From assembly GCF_002993885.1 (NCBI RefSeq), contig NZ_CM009578.1, positions 3,987,569 to 4,051,568 of the forward strand: a stretch of 64,000 bases of DNA, given 5' to 3'. This document shows positions 1 to 9,315 of the stretch, in pieces. Source of the stretch: Sphingopyxis lindanitolerans. Its GTDB lineage: Bacteria; Pseudomonadota; Alphaproteobacteria; Sphingomonadales; Sphingomonadaceae. The number at the start of each line of letters is the position of its first letter. Position 1 is the first letter of the stretch. The position numbers were made by a program, and so were the translations under genes. The notes under the pieces were generated by a model that worked only from the letters and a program-made list of their open reading frames with translations, did no database searches and was not told the origin of the DNA.

Positions 1-1
1 G

Positions 2-1138
2 ACCCCGCTCGACACGCTCAAGCTGTGGCAGGAATTTCACGTCGCCGACAATGCGGCGAATTATCTGTCGAAGGATTGGGTCGACAGCCGCTTTGAATAT
101 ACGAAGGCGCTGAGCGGCGTGTCCGAACTACGCCCGCGCTGGAAGCGCGGCCTGCAACTCGTCGACGGCAGCCTCGGCGAACTGGTTGGCGAGGAATATG
201 CGAAGCGATATTTCCCGGCGAGTGCCAAGGCGAAGATGGAAACGCTCGTCGCGAACCTGAAACTGTCGATGGGCGACCGCATCCGCAACAATGACTGGAT
301 GGCGCCCGAAACCAAAACCGCGGCGCTTGCGAAGCTCGACAAGATGGACGTCATGGTCGGTTATCCCGACAAATGGCGCGACTATTCGGGCCTCAAGGTC
401 GATCCGACCGATCTCTATGGCAATGTGAAGCGCAGCGCGGCGTTCGAATATGCCTATGCGCTGTCCGATCTCGACAAGCCGGTCGACCGCAAGAAATGGG
501 CGATGAACCCGCAGGAGGTCAACGCCTATAACGGGTTCCTCGAAAACAAGATCGTGTTCCCGGCTGGCATATTGCAGGCGCCCTATTTTAGCGAGAGTGT
601 CGACGACGCCGTCAACTATGGGGCGATCGGGGCGGTCATTGGGCACGAGATCAGCCATGGCTTCGATGACCAGGGGCGCAAGGTTGATGCCAATGGCGCG
701 GTGCGTGATTGGTGGACAACGGCCGACGCCAAGCGCTTCGACGATCAAGCGAAGGGGTTCGGCGCACAATATGCGACCTATGAGGCGGCGCCGGGCGCGT
801 TCATCAATCCCGACCTGACGATGGGGGAAAATATCGCCGATCTTGCGGGGCTGGAGGTCGCCTATGACGCCTATCACCGCGCGCTGGGCGGCAAGGACGC
901 GCCGGTGATCGACGGGCTGACCGGCGACCAGCGCTTTTTCCTCGCCTTTGCGCAGGCCTGGCGCGACAAGGCGCGCGAAGATGCGATCAAGACGCAGGTG
1001 GCGAGCAACGAGCATAGCCCGGCCCGCTGGCGGATCATCGGGCCGCTGCGCAACGTCGATGCCTGGTACAAGGCGTTCAACGTCACGCCCGCCGCCAAAT
1101 ATTATCTGAAGCCCGCGGATCGCACCCGGATCTGGTAA
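2..1138 (+). CDS. M13 family zinc metallopeptidase (5' truncated by window edge)
   Basis: C-terminal part of a neprilysin/PepO-type (M13) endopeptidase, normally exported and active on peptides in the periplasm or outside the cell. The reading frame is open from base 2, so the N-terminal half lies outside the window. The zinc site HEISH (about 648-662), followed by GFDDQGRKVDANG, and the downstream third-ligand motif ENIADLAGL (about 828-856) are both intact, as expected for an active enzyme. The protein ends in RTRIW. Many M13 enzymes end in CxxW, so the last-helix cysteine is absent here. An inverted repeat follows the stop. Family assignment is secure; substrate is unknown. Confidence 0.93.
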   Translation, partial: TPLDTLKLWQEFHVADNAANYLSKDWVDSRFEYTKALSGVSELRPRWKRGLQLVDGSLGELVGEEYAKRYFPASAKAKMETLVANLKLSMGDRIRNNDWMAPETKTAALAKLDKMDVMVGYPDKWRDYSGLKVDPTDLYGNVKRSAAFEYAYALSDLDKPVDRKKWAMNPQEVNAYNGFLENKIVFPAGILQAPYFSESVDDAVNYGAIGAVIGHEISHGFDDQGRKVDANGAVRDWWTTADAKRFDDQAKGFGAQYATYEAAPGAFINPDLTMGENIADLAGLEVAYDAYHRALGGKDAPVIDGLTGDQRFFLAFAQAWRDKAREDAIKTQVASNEHSPARWRIIGPLRNVDAWYKAFNVTPAAKYYLKPADRTRIW

Positions 1139-1149
1139 CGTCTGTTCAG

Positions 1150-1185
1150 CGATGGCGGGCGCGGCCGATGGTCGCCCCGCCATCG
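1150..1185 (+). terminator. Hairpin after M13 peptidase gene
   Basis: A perfect 10-bp inverted repeat (1150-1159 with 1176-1185, 16-base loop) begins 11 bases after the M13 stop codon. No T-run follows, so it may stabilise the mRNA 3' end rather than be an intrinsic terminator. Confidence 0.35.
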
Positions 1186-1284
1186 CCGCCAGCGCAGCGC
1201 CGCTGCGTCAAACCCGTGCGGTCGGGAACGACGAGCCGGGCAAAACGTTGGACTGCGTGTGTCTGGATGGACAGGAGAGCTTCG

Positions 1285-1650
1285 ATGATCAGGATGATTT
1301 TGACGGCCAGTGCGGCCATGGCGCTGTTCGCCGCGGGCCAAGCGGCCGCGATGCAGAACAATCCCGACGGGACGACGGCGGAGGAGCGCTCGAACACGGC
1401 TCGGCTCAACGCCGACCAGCTGGCGAAGGCCAAGGCCGAAACCCAGACCTATGAAGCCGAAGTCGCGGCGCGCGACCAGCAGGAAGCTGCCACGCACTCC
1501 GAGTTCGCCAAGGAAACCGAGGCGTATGAGGCCGAAAAGGCGCGCGTGGCCGCGCTGTCGGCCGAAGAGCGGATCCAGTGGGAGGCCGATGTCGCGGCCT
1601 GCAAGGGCGGCGATACGACGCGCTGCGCGAAGCCGCAGCCCCAGAATTGA
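1285..1650 (+). CDS. Small exported hypothetical protein, charged/helical
   Basis: A 121-residue protein with an N-terminal signal peptide (MIRMILTASAAMALFAAGQA, cleavage likely near AAA at residues 19-21). The body is very rich in Ala, Glu and Lys and predicted helical. It ends in a short Cys-containing segment (CKGGDTTRC) in which two cysteines could form a disulfide in the periplasm. The start at 1285 is chosen because AGGAGAG lies 6-8 bases upstream and the signal peptide begins there; upstream in-frame ATG codons give no sensible leader. No family is recognised. It is a single gene, convergent with the proline-rich gene downstream. Confidence 0.7.
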   Translation: MIRMILTASAAMALFAAGQAAAMQNNPDGTTAEERSNTARLNADQLAKAKAETQTYEAEVAARDQQEAATHSEFAKETEAYEAEKARVAALSAEERIQWEADVAACKGGDTTRCAKPQPQN

Positions 1651-1664
1651 TGCGTTAACGGTCG

Positions 1665-2240
1665 CTATTGCGCGACGGCAGGAGGCTCCGGCGGTTCGCC
1701 GGGGCCTTTTTGCCGTGGCTCGGGCGACGGTTTTGGCGATGTGGACGGCTCGCGCGTCGCGGGAGGGGGAAGCGCGACGGGCATGACCATCGCCGGCAGG
1801 GTGCGCGGCTCGGGGGCAGGGCGGGGCTGGGGATCGGGAAGGCGGCCGCCATATTGATAATCGTCCGTCGGTTCGGGCGCCGGTTCGGGCGTCGGCCCGA
1901 CATCGTCATCGACGTGGCCCAATTCACGAAAAGCGTCGCTCATCCGGTGATCGTGCCGGGCCTTCAGCCGCGCGGCGACGCCATAGCTGTCGGCGCAGTC
2001 GGGGCAGGGCGGGGCATCCGCCTGCCCGGTGACGAGCGCGTCGGGATTGGCGCTGAACCCGGCGAAGGAGGCGCCGCCGTCGGCCGGGCGGTCGCCGCCC
2101 TTGTTGCCGAGCCCGTTGTCGACCACCGCGAGGCCGAGCAGCGTGCCCCCGCCGAGCCCGGCCAAGCCGAGCCCGAGCGCCCAGGCCAGGCGGCGCGCGC
2201 CGCGGCCGCGACTCGGAGAGGGGCGGGGTTTCCTCCTCAT
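1665..2240 (-). CDS. Proline-rich membrane-anchored hypothetical protein
   Basis: A 191-residue protein with a basic N-terminus (MRRKPRPSPSRGRGARR), one hydrophobic Gly/Ala/Leu helix at about residues 19-41, and a CPDC motif at about residues 77-80. A soluble segment with DRMSDAFRELGHVDDD-like composition follows, then a long Pro/Glu-rich tail. The N-in topology would put the CPDC segment and tail outside the cytoplasm. The start at 2240 is the last ATG before the basic/hydrophobic leader; the ribosome-binding site is weak. The CPDC pair could bind metal or form a disulfide. No known family is recognised. Codon pattern and the coherent leader support a real gene, but the proline tail is low complexity. 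Confidence 0.6.
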   Translation of the reverse strand: MRRKPRPSPSRGRGARRLAWALGLGLAGLGGGTLLGLAVVDNGLGNKGGDRPADGGASFAGFSANPDALVTGQADAPPCPDCADSYGVAARLKARHDHRMSDAFRELGHVDDDVGPTPEPAPEPTDDYQYGGRLPDPQPRPAPEPRTLPAMVMPVALPPPATREPSTSPKPSPEPRQKGPGEPPEPPAVAQ

Positions 2241-2471
2241 TCGGCAAAGAAAGCCATCCTGACGACTATGATGCAAGCTTTCGGCCACTGGTCGACGCCC
2301 CAATGCGCTTCGTCCGCCTGATCGACGCGGCTTCCGAGCCGGTCGAACCTTGCATGCGCGACGGCGGGAAAGGGCGCATTGCCAGCGTGCGGGATGCGGG
2401 TTGATGCAATCTTCCCCGGTGAACATCAGGCCGTGTCCCGCGTCACCACCCCGGATTGAGAGGACTCCCCC

Positions 2472-2813
2472 ATGTTCAAACCGACCCTTACTCTGATCAC
2501 CCTGACGATGGCCGCCGGCGGGATCGCCGCACCCGCGATGGCGCAGGACGACGATGCGCCGCGCGTCATGGTGCATTACGGCGATCTTGACCTGCAAACC
2601 GTCGACGGACGCGAGCAGCTCGATCTTCGCATTCGCAGGGCGATCCGTTCGATGTGCCGCGTCGGATTTCGTCCTTCATTGCAGCAGCGCGCGTTCGAAC
2701 AGGCATGCGAAGCACGGGCACGCAGCAGCGCCGAACCGCAGCTCGCGGCCTTGCTGAACGGCAGCAGCGCGCGGTTCGCGAGCGAGAAACCGCCGGTCGT
2801 CTCGGCGCCCTGA
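2472..2813 (+). CDS. UrcA family protein
   Basis: A 113-residue exported protein. It has a signal peptide (about residues 1-24, ending APAMA), then the UrcA-type signature: a V-x-Y-x-DLDL-x-T strand (VMVHYGDLDLQTVDGREQL), a helix RIRRAIRSMCR, and a second cysteine in FEQACEARA. The two cysteines probably form a disulfide. UrcA proteins are small exported proteins frequent in sphingomonads; their molecular role is not known. AGAGGA sits 7-9 bases before the ATG. The gene is monocistronic and convergent with the two-component operon on the other strand. Confidence 0.85.
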   Translation: MFKPTLTLITLTMAAGGIAAPAMAQDDDAPRVMVHYGDLDLQTVDGREQLDLRIRRAIRSMCRVGFRPSLQQRAFEQACEARARSSAEPQLAALLNGSSARFASEKPPVVSAP

Positions 2814-2828
2814 CGGCTATCGCGATCG

Positions 2829-2855
2829 GGGCCGCCCAAAAGCAGGGGGCGGCCC
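2829..2855. terminator. Hairpin between convergent genes
   Basis: A perfect 9-bp GC-rich inverted repeat (2829-2837 with 2847-2855) lies in the 54-base gap between the UrcA gene and the LytTR regulator gene. It has no T-run in either direction. It is placed where a shared terminator is expected. Confidence 0.4.
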
Positions 2856-2867
2856 TGGCGAAGGCGA

Positions 2868-3602
2868 TCATGCCCCGTGCGTGATCGCCTTTACGTCGTG
2901 CAGATAAGTGCGGCCGATCCGGTGGACTCCGCCCTCGCCGAGGTCGACGCTCCAGGCGCCGTCGCCATGGTGTTTGAGCCCGACGATGCCGTCGCGGCGG
3001 ATCATCTTCGACCGATGGATGCGCATGAACTGGTCGGGGTTCATGCGTGCTTCCAGCGATTTGATCGTCTGGTGGATCAGCCAACTGCGCGCGCCGACGT
3101 GCAGCCGCATATAATCGCGCTCGGCCTCGACCAGGTCGACCTGGTCGGCGTCGATACGCAGCATCTCGCCGCGGTTCTGGACCCAGAATTCGTTGATCCA
3201 CTTGCTCTTTTGCTTGGGCGCGCGATCGGTCGCGTTCCATTCGCGCACGCGCGTCAGTGCGCGGCCGAGGCGGTCGGGCGACACGGGCTTGAGCAGATAA
3301 TCGACCGCGGCGACGTCGAACGCCGCCACCGCATAGCGATCGAAGGCGGTGATGAAGACGACCGCGGGCGGATTGTCGAGCTTGTCGAGCGCCGCGGCGA
3401 CCGCCAGCCCGTCGAGATCGGGCATCGCGATGTCGCACAGGACGAGGTCGGGCGCGAGCGCATCGACCATGCGCAGCGCCGAGGCCCCGTCGCTGGCGGT
3501 GCCGACGAGCGAAATACCATCCTGCTGCCCGGCGAGGATCTGGAGCCGCTCGATCGCCAGCGGTTCGTCGTCGACGATCAGCGTGCGTAGCATCCGCATC
3601 AT
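2868..3602 (-). CDS. LytTR-family response regulator
   Basis: A two-component regulator of about 244 residues. The N-terminal receiver domain (about 1-120) has the acidic pocket VDDEP, the phospho-acceptor in LVLCDIAMPDLDG, Thr in FITAFD and Lys in YLLKPV. The C-terminal LytTR DNA-binding domain (about 140-243) shows MLRIDADQVDLVEAERDYM and FMRIHRSKMI, typical of AlgR/LytR regulators. The start is two bases after the stop of the sensor kinase gene (TGACATGATG), so the pair is cotranscribed and probably translationally coupled; the second ATG at 3599 is an equally possible start. It is expected to be phosphorylated by the adjacent LytS-type kinase. Targets cannot be told from the sequence. Confidence 0.94.
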   Translation of the reverse strand: MMRMLRTLIVDDEPLAIERLQILAGQQDGISLVGTASDGASALRMVDALAPDLVLCDIAMPDLDGLAVAAALDKLDNPPAVVFITAFDRYAVAAFDVAAVDYLLKPVSPDRLGRALTRVREWNATDRAPKQKSKWINEFWVQNRGEMLRIDADQVDLVEAERDYMRLHVGARSWLIHQTIKSLEARMNPDQFMRIHRSKMIRRDGIVGLKHHGDGAWSVDLGEGGVHRIGRTYLHDVKAITHGA

Positions 3603-3603
3603 G

Positions 3604-4773
3604 TCAGCATCCCTCCCGTGCCAGCGGCAGCCATAGCGAAACGAAGAACCCTCCGCCATCCGACGGCCCCCATTCGCAGCCCGCCGCCGGGCCATAGCGG
3701 GTCAGCAGCCGTTCGCGGACATTGCCGAGACCGAGGCCGGTTCCGGACGCGGGAACCGCCGCCTTTGGGTCGATGTCGTTTTCGGTGCGCACGACGAGCA
3801 GGCCATGTTCGCTGCTCGCGGTCAGCCGGATCGCGATCCGGCCCTTGCTTGGCGCGACGCCATATTTGAGCGCATTTTCGATGATCGGCTGCAGGATCAG
3901 CACCGGGACGCAGGCGTTTTCGAGCGCCTTTGGCACCAGCACCTCGACCTGGAGCCGGTCGGGGAAGCGGACTTGCTCGATATCGAGATAGAGCCGCTGG
4001 AGCGCGATTTCCTCGTCGAGGCTGACAAGCTGTTCGGGGTCGATCGCGAGGCTCGATCGCAGGAAGGACGACAGGTTCATGATCATCGTCTCGGCTTCGC
4101 TCTTCGACCCGCGCAGGACGAGCGTCGATAGCGAATTGAGCGTGTTGAACAGAAAGTGCGGATTGACCTGATAGTGAAGGGCGCGGAGCTGCGCGGTCTG
4201 CGCCTCGATGCGGAAATGGTTGGCGCGCCGCTCGACCGCGCGCATCTCGTTCGCATAGCCGAAGGCGACATAGAGCGCCGCCCAGACCGCGAAGAAGAAA
4301 TACCAGCGGATCGAGCTGTCGAGGATCAGCACGATCTCCCACGCGACCGGGAATTTGGTATGGATATCGGCGATGATCTTTGCCGAGTCGGGAAGCGGCA
4401 GCCAGTAATAGAAGACGAGCAGGTTGATGCACGCATAGACGATGACGAGCGGGATCGCCGCGCCCATCGCGACGGCGAGGCGGGCGCCGAAGCCGCGCGG
4501 CTGGACGCGCTGGATCAATTGATAGAGGACGAAGGTGCACAATATGCCCGCGACGACGACGATGCCGCGGCGCCCGGCATATTCCCATTGCTCGGCGCCC
4601 GCGAGGATGCCGAGGCCGGTGGTGATCAGGAAATAGAGCAGCCACATCGCGACGATCGAGCCGATCGCGACCCGGGGATTGACGCGCGCGTCGGAGGCGC
4701 GCCAGTCGGGCGCCGCGGCCAGCATCTTCGCCCGTTGATCGCGCAGCGTCTCTTTGCGGATAGTCATGTTCAT
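3604..4773 (-). CDS. LytS/YehU-type sensor histidine kinase
   Basis: A membrane sensor kinase of about 389 residues with several N-terminal membrane helices (for example AIGSIVAMWLLYFLITTGLG and later segments up to about residue 165). A His_kinase-type domain follows: the phospho-acceptor region YQVNPHFLFNTLNSL, the N box ILQPIIENALKYG and the G box GTGLGLGNVRERL. This is the short kinase class that partners LytTR regulators, and the partner gene follows immediately. Start choice is uncertain: ATG codons at 4818, 4797, 4773 and 4767 are all in frame and none has a strong ribosome-binding site. 4773 (MNMTIRKE) is preferred as giving a normal cytoplasmic N-terminus. The signal sensed is unknown. 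Confidence 0.92.
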   Translation of the reverse strand: MNMTIRKETLRDQRAKMLAAAPDWRASDARVNPRVAIGSIVAMWLLYFLITTGLGILAGAEQWEYAGRRGIVVVAGILCTFVLYQLIQRVQPRGFGARLAVAMGAAIPLVIVYACINLLVFYYWLPLPDSAKIIADIHTKFPVAWEIVLILDSSIRWYFFFAVWAALYVAFGYANEMRAVERRANHFRIEAQTAQLRALHYQVNPHFLFNTLNSLSTLVLRGSKSEAETMIMNLSSFLRSSLAIDPEQLVSLDEEIALQRLYLDIEQVRFPDRLQVEVLVPKALENACVPVLILQPIIENALKYGVAPSKGRIAIRLTASSEHGLLVVRTENDIDPKAAVPASGTGLGLGNVRERLLTRYGPAAGCEWGPSDGGGFFVSLWLPLAREGC

Positions 4774-4861
4774 CGAGGCTGTCTTAGCGTCAAACATCGC
4801 CGCAACGCCAGCAGCCACCGGGCCGCCAGTCGAAGGGGTCCGGGCCTTGGTCGAAAGCGCG

Positions 4862-6328
4862 CTATTCGACGTCAGGCTGCGGCATCGTGCGGCGCCAGCC
4901 GCCGCGCTTGTAGACGATCCAGGCCATCGCCAGCGAGGCGAGCGAGGACAGCGGAAAGCTCCACCACAAAATGTCGCTGCCGATTGTCGAATAGCCGAAA
5001 TAATAGATGCCGAGGCGGATCGGGAACATCGACAGGAAAAGGATGATCAGCGGCGGGACGACCGAGCCGTTGGCGCGCAGCGTACCGATCAGCACGATCG
5101 TGGTGCCAAAGGGCAGGAAGGTCCAGGTCGCGATCAGTTGAATATGGCGCGATACCTCGATCGCGGGGCTTTCGCTGCCGAGGAACAGCGCGAGCGCGGC
5201 CCGGTCGAAGGTCAGGAGCAGCGCGATCAGGACACCCGTCATGACGAGGTTGATCGCCATGCCGCTGTTCGTCACCGACGCCACGCGGTCCCAGCGCGCC
5301 GCGCCGATATTCTGCGCCACCATCGCGCTGACCGCCGCGCCGATCGCGAGCGCGGGCATCTGGACATAGTTCCAGAGCTGCAACGTCGCGCCATAAGCGG
5401 CGGAGGTGACCAGTCCCTCGCGGTTGACGAGCCCGATCATGATGAGCCCGGCGCCCGAGATGACGAGCATCTGCGCGCCCATTGGCATGCCGCGCCCGAC
5501 GATGAAGCGAAGCTCGCTCCATTTGGGCAGCAGATAGATCAGCTCGTGGCCGCGCAGGCGCAGCACATGGTTTCGGGCATAGAACCAGGTGATCATCCCC
5601 GCGAGGCTGATCGTCCCGGCGGTCGCGGTGGCGAGCGCGCTGCCCGCGATGCCAAGACGCGGGAACGGGCCGAGGCCGAGGATCAGCACCGGGTTGAAGA
5701 CGATATCGAGTACGACCGTGAGGATCATGAAACGCAGCGGCGTGACCGCGTCGCCCGCGCCGCGCGACGCCATCATCAAGGTCACCGACAACATGCTGGC
5801 CGGCACCGCGAGGAAGGTGACGCGCAGATAGTCGTGTGCCAGCCCGAACGCTTCGGGCGGCGTCACCAGCCAGTGCAAGATCCTGTCCGACGCGAACCAG
5901 CCGACGACCGCGATCACGACCGAGAAGATCAGTGCGAGCCCGACGACCCCGCCCGCCGCGCGCCGCGCCGCGTCGACGTCGCCGCGCCCCATCGACTGGC
6001 CGATCAACACCGTCGCCGCCATGCCGAAGCCGAAGAAGGCGCCGAACATCAGGAACATGATGATGTTGGCGTTGGCGGTCGCGGCGAGCGCGCTTTCGCC
6101 GAGGAATTGGCCGACCCAGATCGAATTCACCGAACTCGACAGCGTCTGCAAGATATTCGACGCGAGCGTCGGCAGCGCGAAGAGGATCAGCGTCTTGGTG
6201 ATCGGCCCGCTGATCAGGTCCATCCGCCCGCCGCCGCGCGCGGTCTGGCGCGGCGGAATCGGTCCCGCGGCCGGATCGGCCGCCGCCGCGACGGGCATCG
6301 GCGTGACGGGCGTTTGGCCGTCGGTCAC
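4862..6328 (-). CDS. MATE family efflux transporter
   Basis: An inner-membrane multidrug/toxin extrusion protein of 488 residues, the normal MATE length, with about 12 hydrophobic helices. The core starts at [20 protein letters not shown], with the family-typical [14 protein letters not shown] and GQSMGRGD segments. The start is the GTG at 6328, whose GTGA overlaps the valS stop codon by four bases, so translation is probably coupled to valS. An ATG ten codons further on (6298) is an alternative. A 35-residue Pro/Ala-rich, non-conserved leader precedes the first helix. The open frame continues far into valS on the same strand, but that extension is only a shadow. MATE pumps export cationic compounds using H+ or Na+ gradients; the substrate here is unknown. 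Confidence 0.93.
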   Translation of the reverse strand: MTDGQTPVTPMPVAAAADPAAGPIPPRQTARGGGRMDLISGPITKTLILFALPTLASNILQTLSSSVNSIWVGQFLGESALAATANANIIMFLMFGAFFGFGMAATVLIGQSMGRGDVDAARRAAGGVVGLALIFSVVIAVVGWFASDRILHWLVTPPEAFGLAHDYLRVTFLAVPASMLSVTLMMASRGAGDAVTPLRFMILTVVLDIVFNPVLILGLGPFPRLGIAGSALATATAGTISLAGMITWFYARNHVLRLRGHELIYLLPKWSELRFIVGRGMPMGAQMLVISGAGLIMIGLVNREGLVTSAAYGATLQLWNYVQMPALAIGAAVSAMVAQNIGAARWDRVASVTNSGMAINLVMTGVLIALLLTFDRAALALFLGSESPAIEVSRHIQLIATWTFLPFGTTIVLIGTLRANGSVVPPLIILFLSMFPIRLGIYYFGYSTIGSDILWWSFPLSSLASLAMAWIVYKRGGWRRTMPQPDVE

Positions 6329-9153
6329 CCCAGCCGCGCCAATGCGGCGGTCAGGCGCTCGGCTTCGGCCTCCTTGGCGGCGTGGTCGGCGCGGGCCTTT
6401 TCCACCGCTTCGGGCTTGGCGCGTTCGACGAAGGAGGGATTGTTCAGGCGGCCCGCTAGGCCATCGCGCTCCTTCGTCGCGGCGGCGAGCGCCTTGGTCA
6501 GGCGGTCGCGTTCGGCGGCGATGTCGATGACGCCTTCGAGCGGGACGGTGATCGTCTCGCCTTCGACGACGAGCTGTGCCGATGCGCCCGCCGGTGCGGG
6601 GTCGAAGCTGATGGCTTCGAGACGCGCGAGGCGGTCGAGCTGCGCCGAGAGTTTCTCGGTGCGGCCCTTGAGCGAGGTCGGGAAATGGGCAGTCAGGCGC
6701 GCGCCCGGCGGTAGGCCCAGCTCGGCCTTCGCGCCGCGCAGTTCGCTGACGAGCTTGATCAGCCAGTCGATATCGGCGCTGGCGTCGGCATCGCGGGTCG
6801 CACAAGGTTCAGGCCATTTCGCGGTGATCAGCGGATAATCCGCGCGGTCGCCGAGCCCGGTCCACAGCTCTTCGGTGATGAAGGGCATGAAGGGGTGGAG
6901 CATGACGAGTATCTGGTCGAGCACCCAGCCGGCGACGGCCTTCGTCTCGTTGTCGATCGCACCTTTGATCAGTTCGAGATACCAGTCGCAGAAACGGTCC
7001 CATGCAAAGCTGTAGATCGCGTTCGCGGCTTCGTCGAAGCGATAGGCGGCGAAGGCCGTCTCCATCGCTTCAACGGTGCCCGCGACTTCACCGATGATCC
7101 AGCGGTTGACCGGCAGCGTCGCGAACGGCGCTGCGAGGCTGGCGGACGCCGAAATGCCATTGGCTTCGCAAAAGCGCGCGGCGTTCCACAGCTTGGTCGC
7201 GAAGTTGCGATAGCCGGCGAGGCGCGCGTCATCCATCTTGATGTCGCGGCCCTGGCTTTCCATCGCCGCCATGAAAAAGCGTAGCGCGTCGGCGCCATAT
7301 TGGTCGATCAGGCCGAGCGGGTCGATGACATTGCCCTTCGACTTCGACATCTTCGCGCCGTCGGGTGCGCGGACGAGGCCGTGGAGATAGAGCGTCTTCC
7401 AAGGGACGTCGCCCATGAACTCCATCCCCTGCATCGCCATGCGCGCATCCCAGAAGAAGAGGATGTCGAAGCCGGAGACGAGGACGTCGTTGGGATAATG
7501 GCGTTTCAGCAGGTCGGTGTTCTCAGGCCAGCCGAGCGTTGCGAAGGGCCAGAGTGCGGAGGAGAACCAGGTGTCGAGAACGTCGGGGTCGCGCGCAAGA
7601 ATGACATGGCTCGGTGAACCAGACGTGCCCTCACCGAAGTGAACCTTGGTGCCAGCGGGATAATAGGCTTCCGCCTGTCTCAAAGCTTCCTCTTCCGTTT
7701 CAGCAACGAATATCTGCTGGCGGGTAGGGTATGCCTTCAGGAGGGTGTGGCTGGCATCTTTTGTAAGTTCAACGGTCATTCCGCTGTTCGGAGTTCCGTC
7801 ATCATCTAGTCCCGGACCATACCAAGCCGGAATCCGGTGACCCCACCAAAGCTGGCGCGAGACGCACCATGGCTGGATATTCTCCATCCAGTTGAAGAAG
7901 GTCTTTTCCCACGTCTTGGGGACAATGTTGATCCGGCCGTCGCGGACCGCCTGCATCGGCGGCTGGGCGAGGGTTTCGGCGTCGACATACCATTGGTCGG
8001 TGAGCCAGGGCTCGATCACCACGCCGCCGCGGTCGCCGAACGGGGTCTGGATCGTGCGCGGCTCGGCGTCATGTTCGGCGCCATCCTTGTCGACATGGGG
8101 GACGAGGAAACCCGCTTCCTTCATCCGCTGCACGACGAGTTCGCGCGCGCCATCCTTGCCGTCGCGGCGGAAGCGGTGGAGGCCCAAATATTCCGCGGGG
8201 ATCAGCCCGTCGCTCGTCTGGATGACATTCGCGTCGCCATCGAACATGTTGAGCATCTCGCCGGGCTTGAACCCCGCGCGCTTGCCGACCTCGAAGTCGT
8301 TGAAATCATGTCCGGGGGTGATCTTCACCGCGCCGCTGCCCAGTTCGGGATCCGCATGTTCGTCGGCGACCACCTTGAAACGGCGGCCGGTGATCGGCTG
8401 GAGGATGTCCTTGCCGATCACGCTTTTGTAGCGCGCATCGTCGGGGTGCACCGCGACCGCCATGTCGGCGAGCATCGTTTCGGGGCGCGTCGTCGCGACC
8501 TCGATATAGTTGCGGCCATCGTCAAGGGTCACGCCGTCGGCGATCGGATATTTGAAATGCCAGAAGCCGCCCTGAACCTCGCGCGTTTCGACTTCGAGGT
8601 CCGAAATCGCGGTTTTGAGCTTGGGGTCCCAGTTCACGAGGCGCTTGTCGCGGTAGATCAGCCCCTTTTTGTGGAGGTCGACGAACACCTTGACCACCGC
8701 GCGGGTGAAATGCGGGTCCATCGTGAATTGCTCGCGCGACCAGTCCATCGAACAGCCGAGGCGGCGAAGCTGGCCGGTAATCTGGCCGCCGCTCTCCGCT
8801 TTCCACTGCCATATCTTGTCGACGAACTCTTCGCGGCTGTAGTTGGTGCGCTTGTCCTGCCTGGCCTCAAGCTGGCGCTCGACCACCATCTGGGTCGCGA
8901 TGCCGGCATGGTCCATGCCGACGACCCACAGCGCATCCTTGCCGCGCAGCCGTTCGTAGCGGACGAGCACGTCCTGCAACGTATTGTCGAGCGCATGGCC
9001 GATGTGCAGCGCGCCGGTGACGTTCGGCGGCGGGTTAACGATCGTGAACGGCTGCGCATTCGGGCGCGCCGGGCGAAACAGCCCGCGGCTTTCCCATGAC
9101 TGAGCCCATTTCGCCTCGATGGCGGCGGGATCGAAGGTTTTTTCCATCGGCAT
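6325..9153 (-). CDS. valS: Valine--tRNA ligase
   Basis: A class I aminoacyl-tRNA synthetase of 942 residues that charges tRNA-Val in the cytoplasm. The HIGH signature is in [13 protein letters not shown] (about residue 40-55) and the KMSKS loop in [12 protein letters not shown] (about residue 600). Between them lies the editing (CP1) insertion with [15 protein letters not shown]. An anticodon-binding domain follows, then the C-terminal coiled-coil arm typical of ValRS (from about residue 875, [19 protein letters not shown]). Length and motif order match bacterial ValRS. The ATG two codons later (9147, MEKTFDP) is an alternative start. The downstream MATE gene overlaps the stop. There are no signs of disruption. 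Confidence 0.98.
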   Translation of the reverse strand: MPMEKTFDPAAIEAKWAQSWESRGLFRPARPNAQPFTIVNPPPNVTGALHIGHALDNTLQDVLVRYERLRGKDALWVVGMDHAGIATQMVVERQLEARQDKRTNYSREEFVDKIWQWKAESGGQITGQLRRLGCSMDWSREQFTMDPHFTRAVVKVFVDLHKKGLIYRDKRLVNWDPKLKTAISDLEVETREVQGGFWHFKYPIADGVTLDDGRNYIEVATTRPETMLADMAVAVHPDDARYKSVIGKDILQPITGRRFKVVADEHADPELGSGAVKITPGHDFNDFEVGKRAGFKPGEMLNMFDGDANVIQTSDGLIPAEYLGLHRFRRDGKDGARELVVQRMKEAGFLVPHVDKDGAEHDAEPRTIQTPFGDRGGVVIEPWLTDQWYVDAETLAQPPMQAVRDGRINIVPKTWEKTFFNWMENIQPWCVSRQLWWGHRIPAWYGPGLDDDGTPNSGMTVELTKDASHTLLKAYPTRQQIFVAETEEEALRQAEAYYPAGTKVHFGEGTSGSPSHVILARDPDVLDTWFSSALWPFATLGWPENTDLLKRHYPNDVLVSGFDILFFWDARMAMQGMEFMGDVPWKTLYLHGLVRAPDGAKMSKSKGNVIDPLGLIDQYGADALRFFMAAMESQGRDIKMDDARLAGYRNFATKLWNAARFCEANGISASASLAAPFATLPVNRWIIGEVAGTVEAMETAFAAYRFDEAANAIYSFAWDRFCDWYLELIKGAIDNETKAVAGWVLDQILVMLHPFMPFITEELWTGLGDRADYPLITAKWPEPCATRDADASADIDWLIKLVSELRGAKAELGLPPGARLTAHFPTSLKGRTEKLSAQLDRLARLEAISFDPAPAGASAQLVVEGETITVPLEGVIDIAAERDRLTKALAAATKERDGLAGRLNNPSFVERAKPEAVEKARADHAAKEAEAERLTAALARLG

Positions 9154-9222
9154 AGCGGCGCGCTTTGCCAGCCATGGTGCGATGCGGCAAGGGGGTGATT
9201 GCCCCCTATGCGCCCCCTTCGC

Positions 9223-9302
9223 CCGTTCGCATCGAGCGAAGTCGAGATGCCCATCCGCGGCACGCGCCTTCGGGGTGTCTCGACTTCGCTCGACACGAGC
9301 GG
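9223..9302. repeat. Long inverted repeat, family A copy 1
   Basis: Two perfectly complementary 16-base arms (9232-9247 and 9278-9293, core TCGAGCGAAGTCGAGA) separated by 30 bases lie between valS and the S9 peptidase gene. The same element recurs at 52152-52233, so this is an interspersed hairpin repeat rather than a local palindrome. The arms can form a stable stem in RNA of either strand. Confidence 0.85.
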
Positions 9303-9315
9303 AGTTGGGGGATTG

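Noticed and set aside
6329..6805. N-terminal extension of the MATE frame into valS
   Set aside because: The extra 159 codons overlap valS coding sequence in another frame and are Arg-rich; the GTG overlapping the valS stop is a natural start.
4754..6838. A 694-codon open frame on the plus strand opposite the MATE gene
   Set aside because: Arg/Asp/His-rich shadow with no motif, lying opposite the well-supported MATE and valS genes. Long antisense frames are expected at this GC content.
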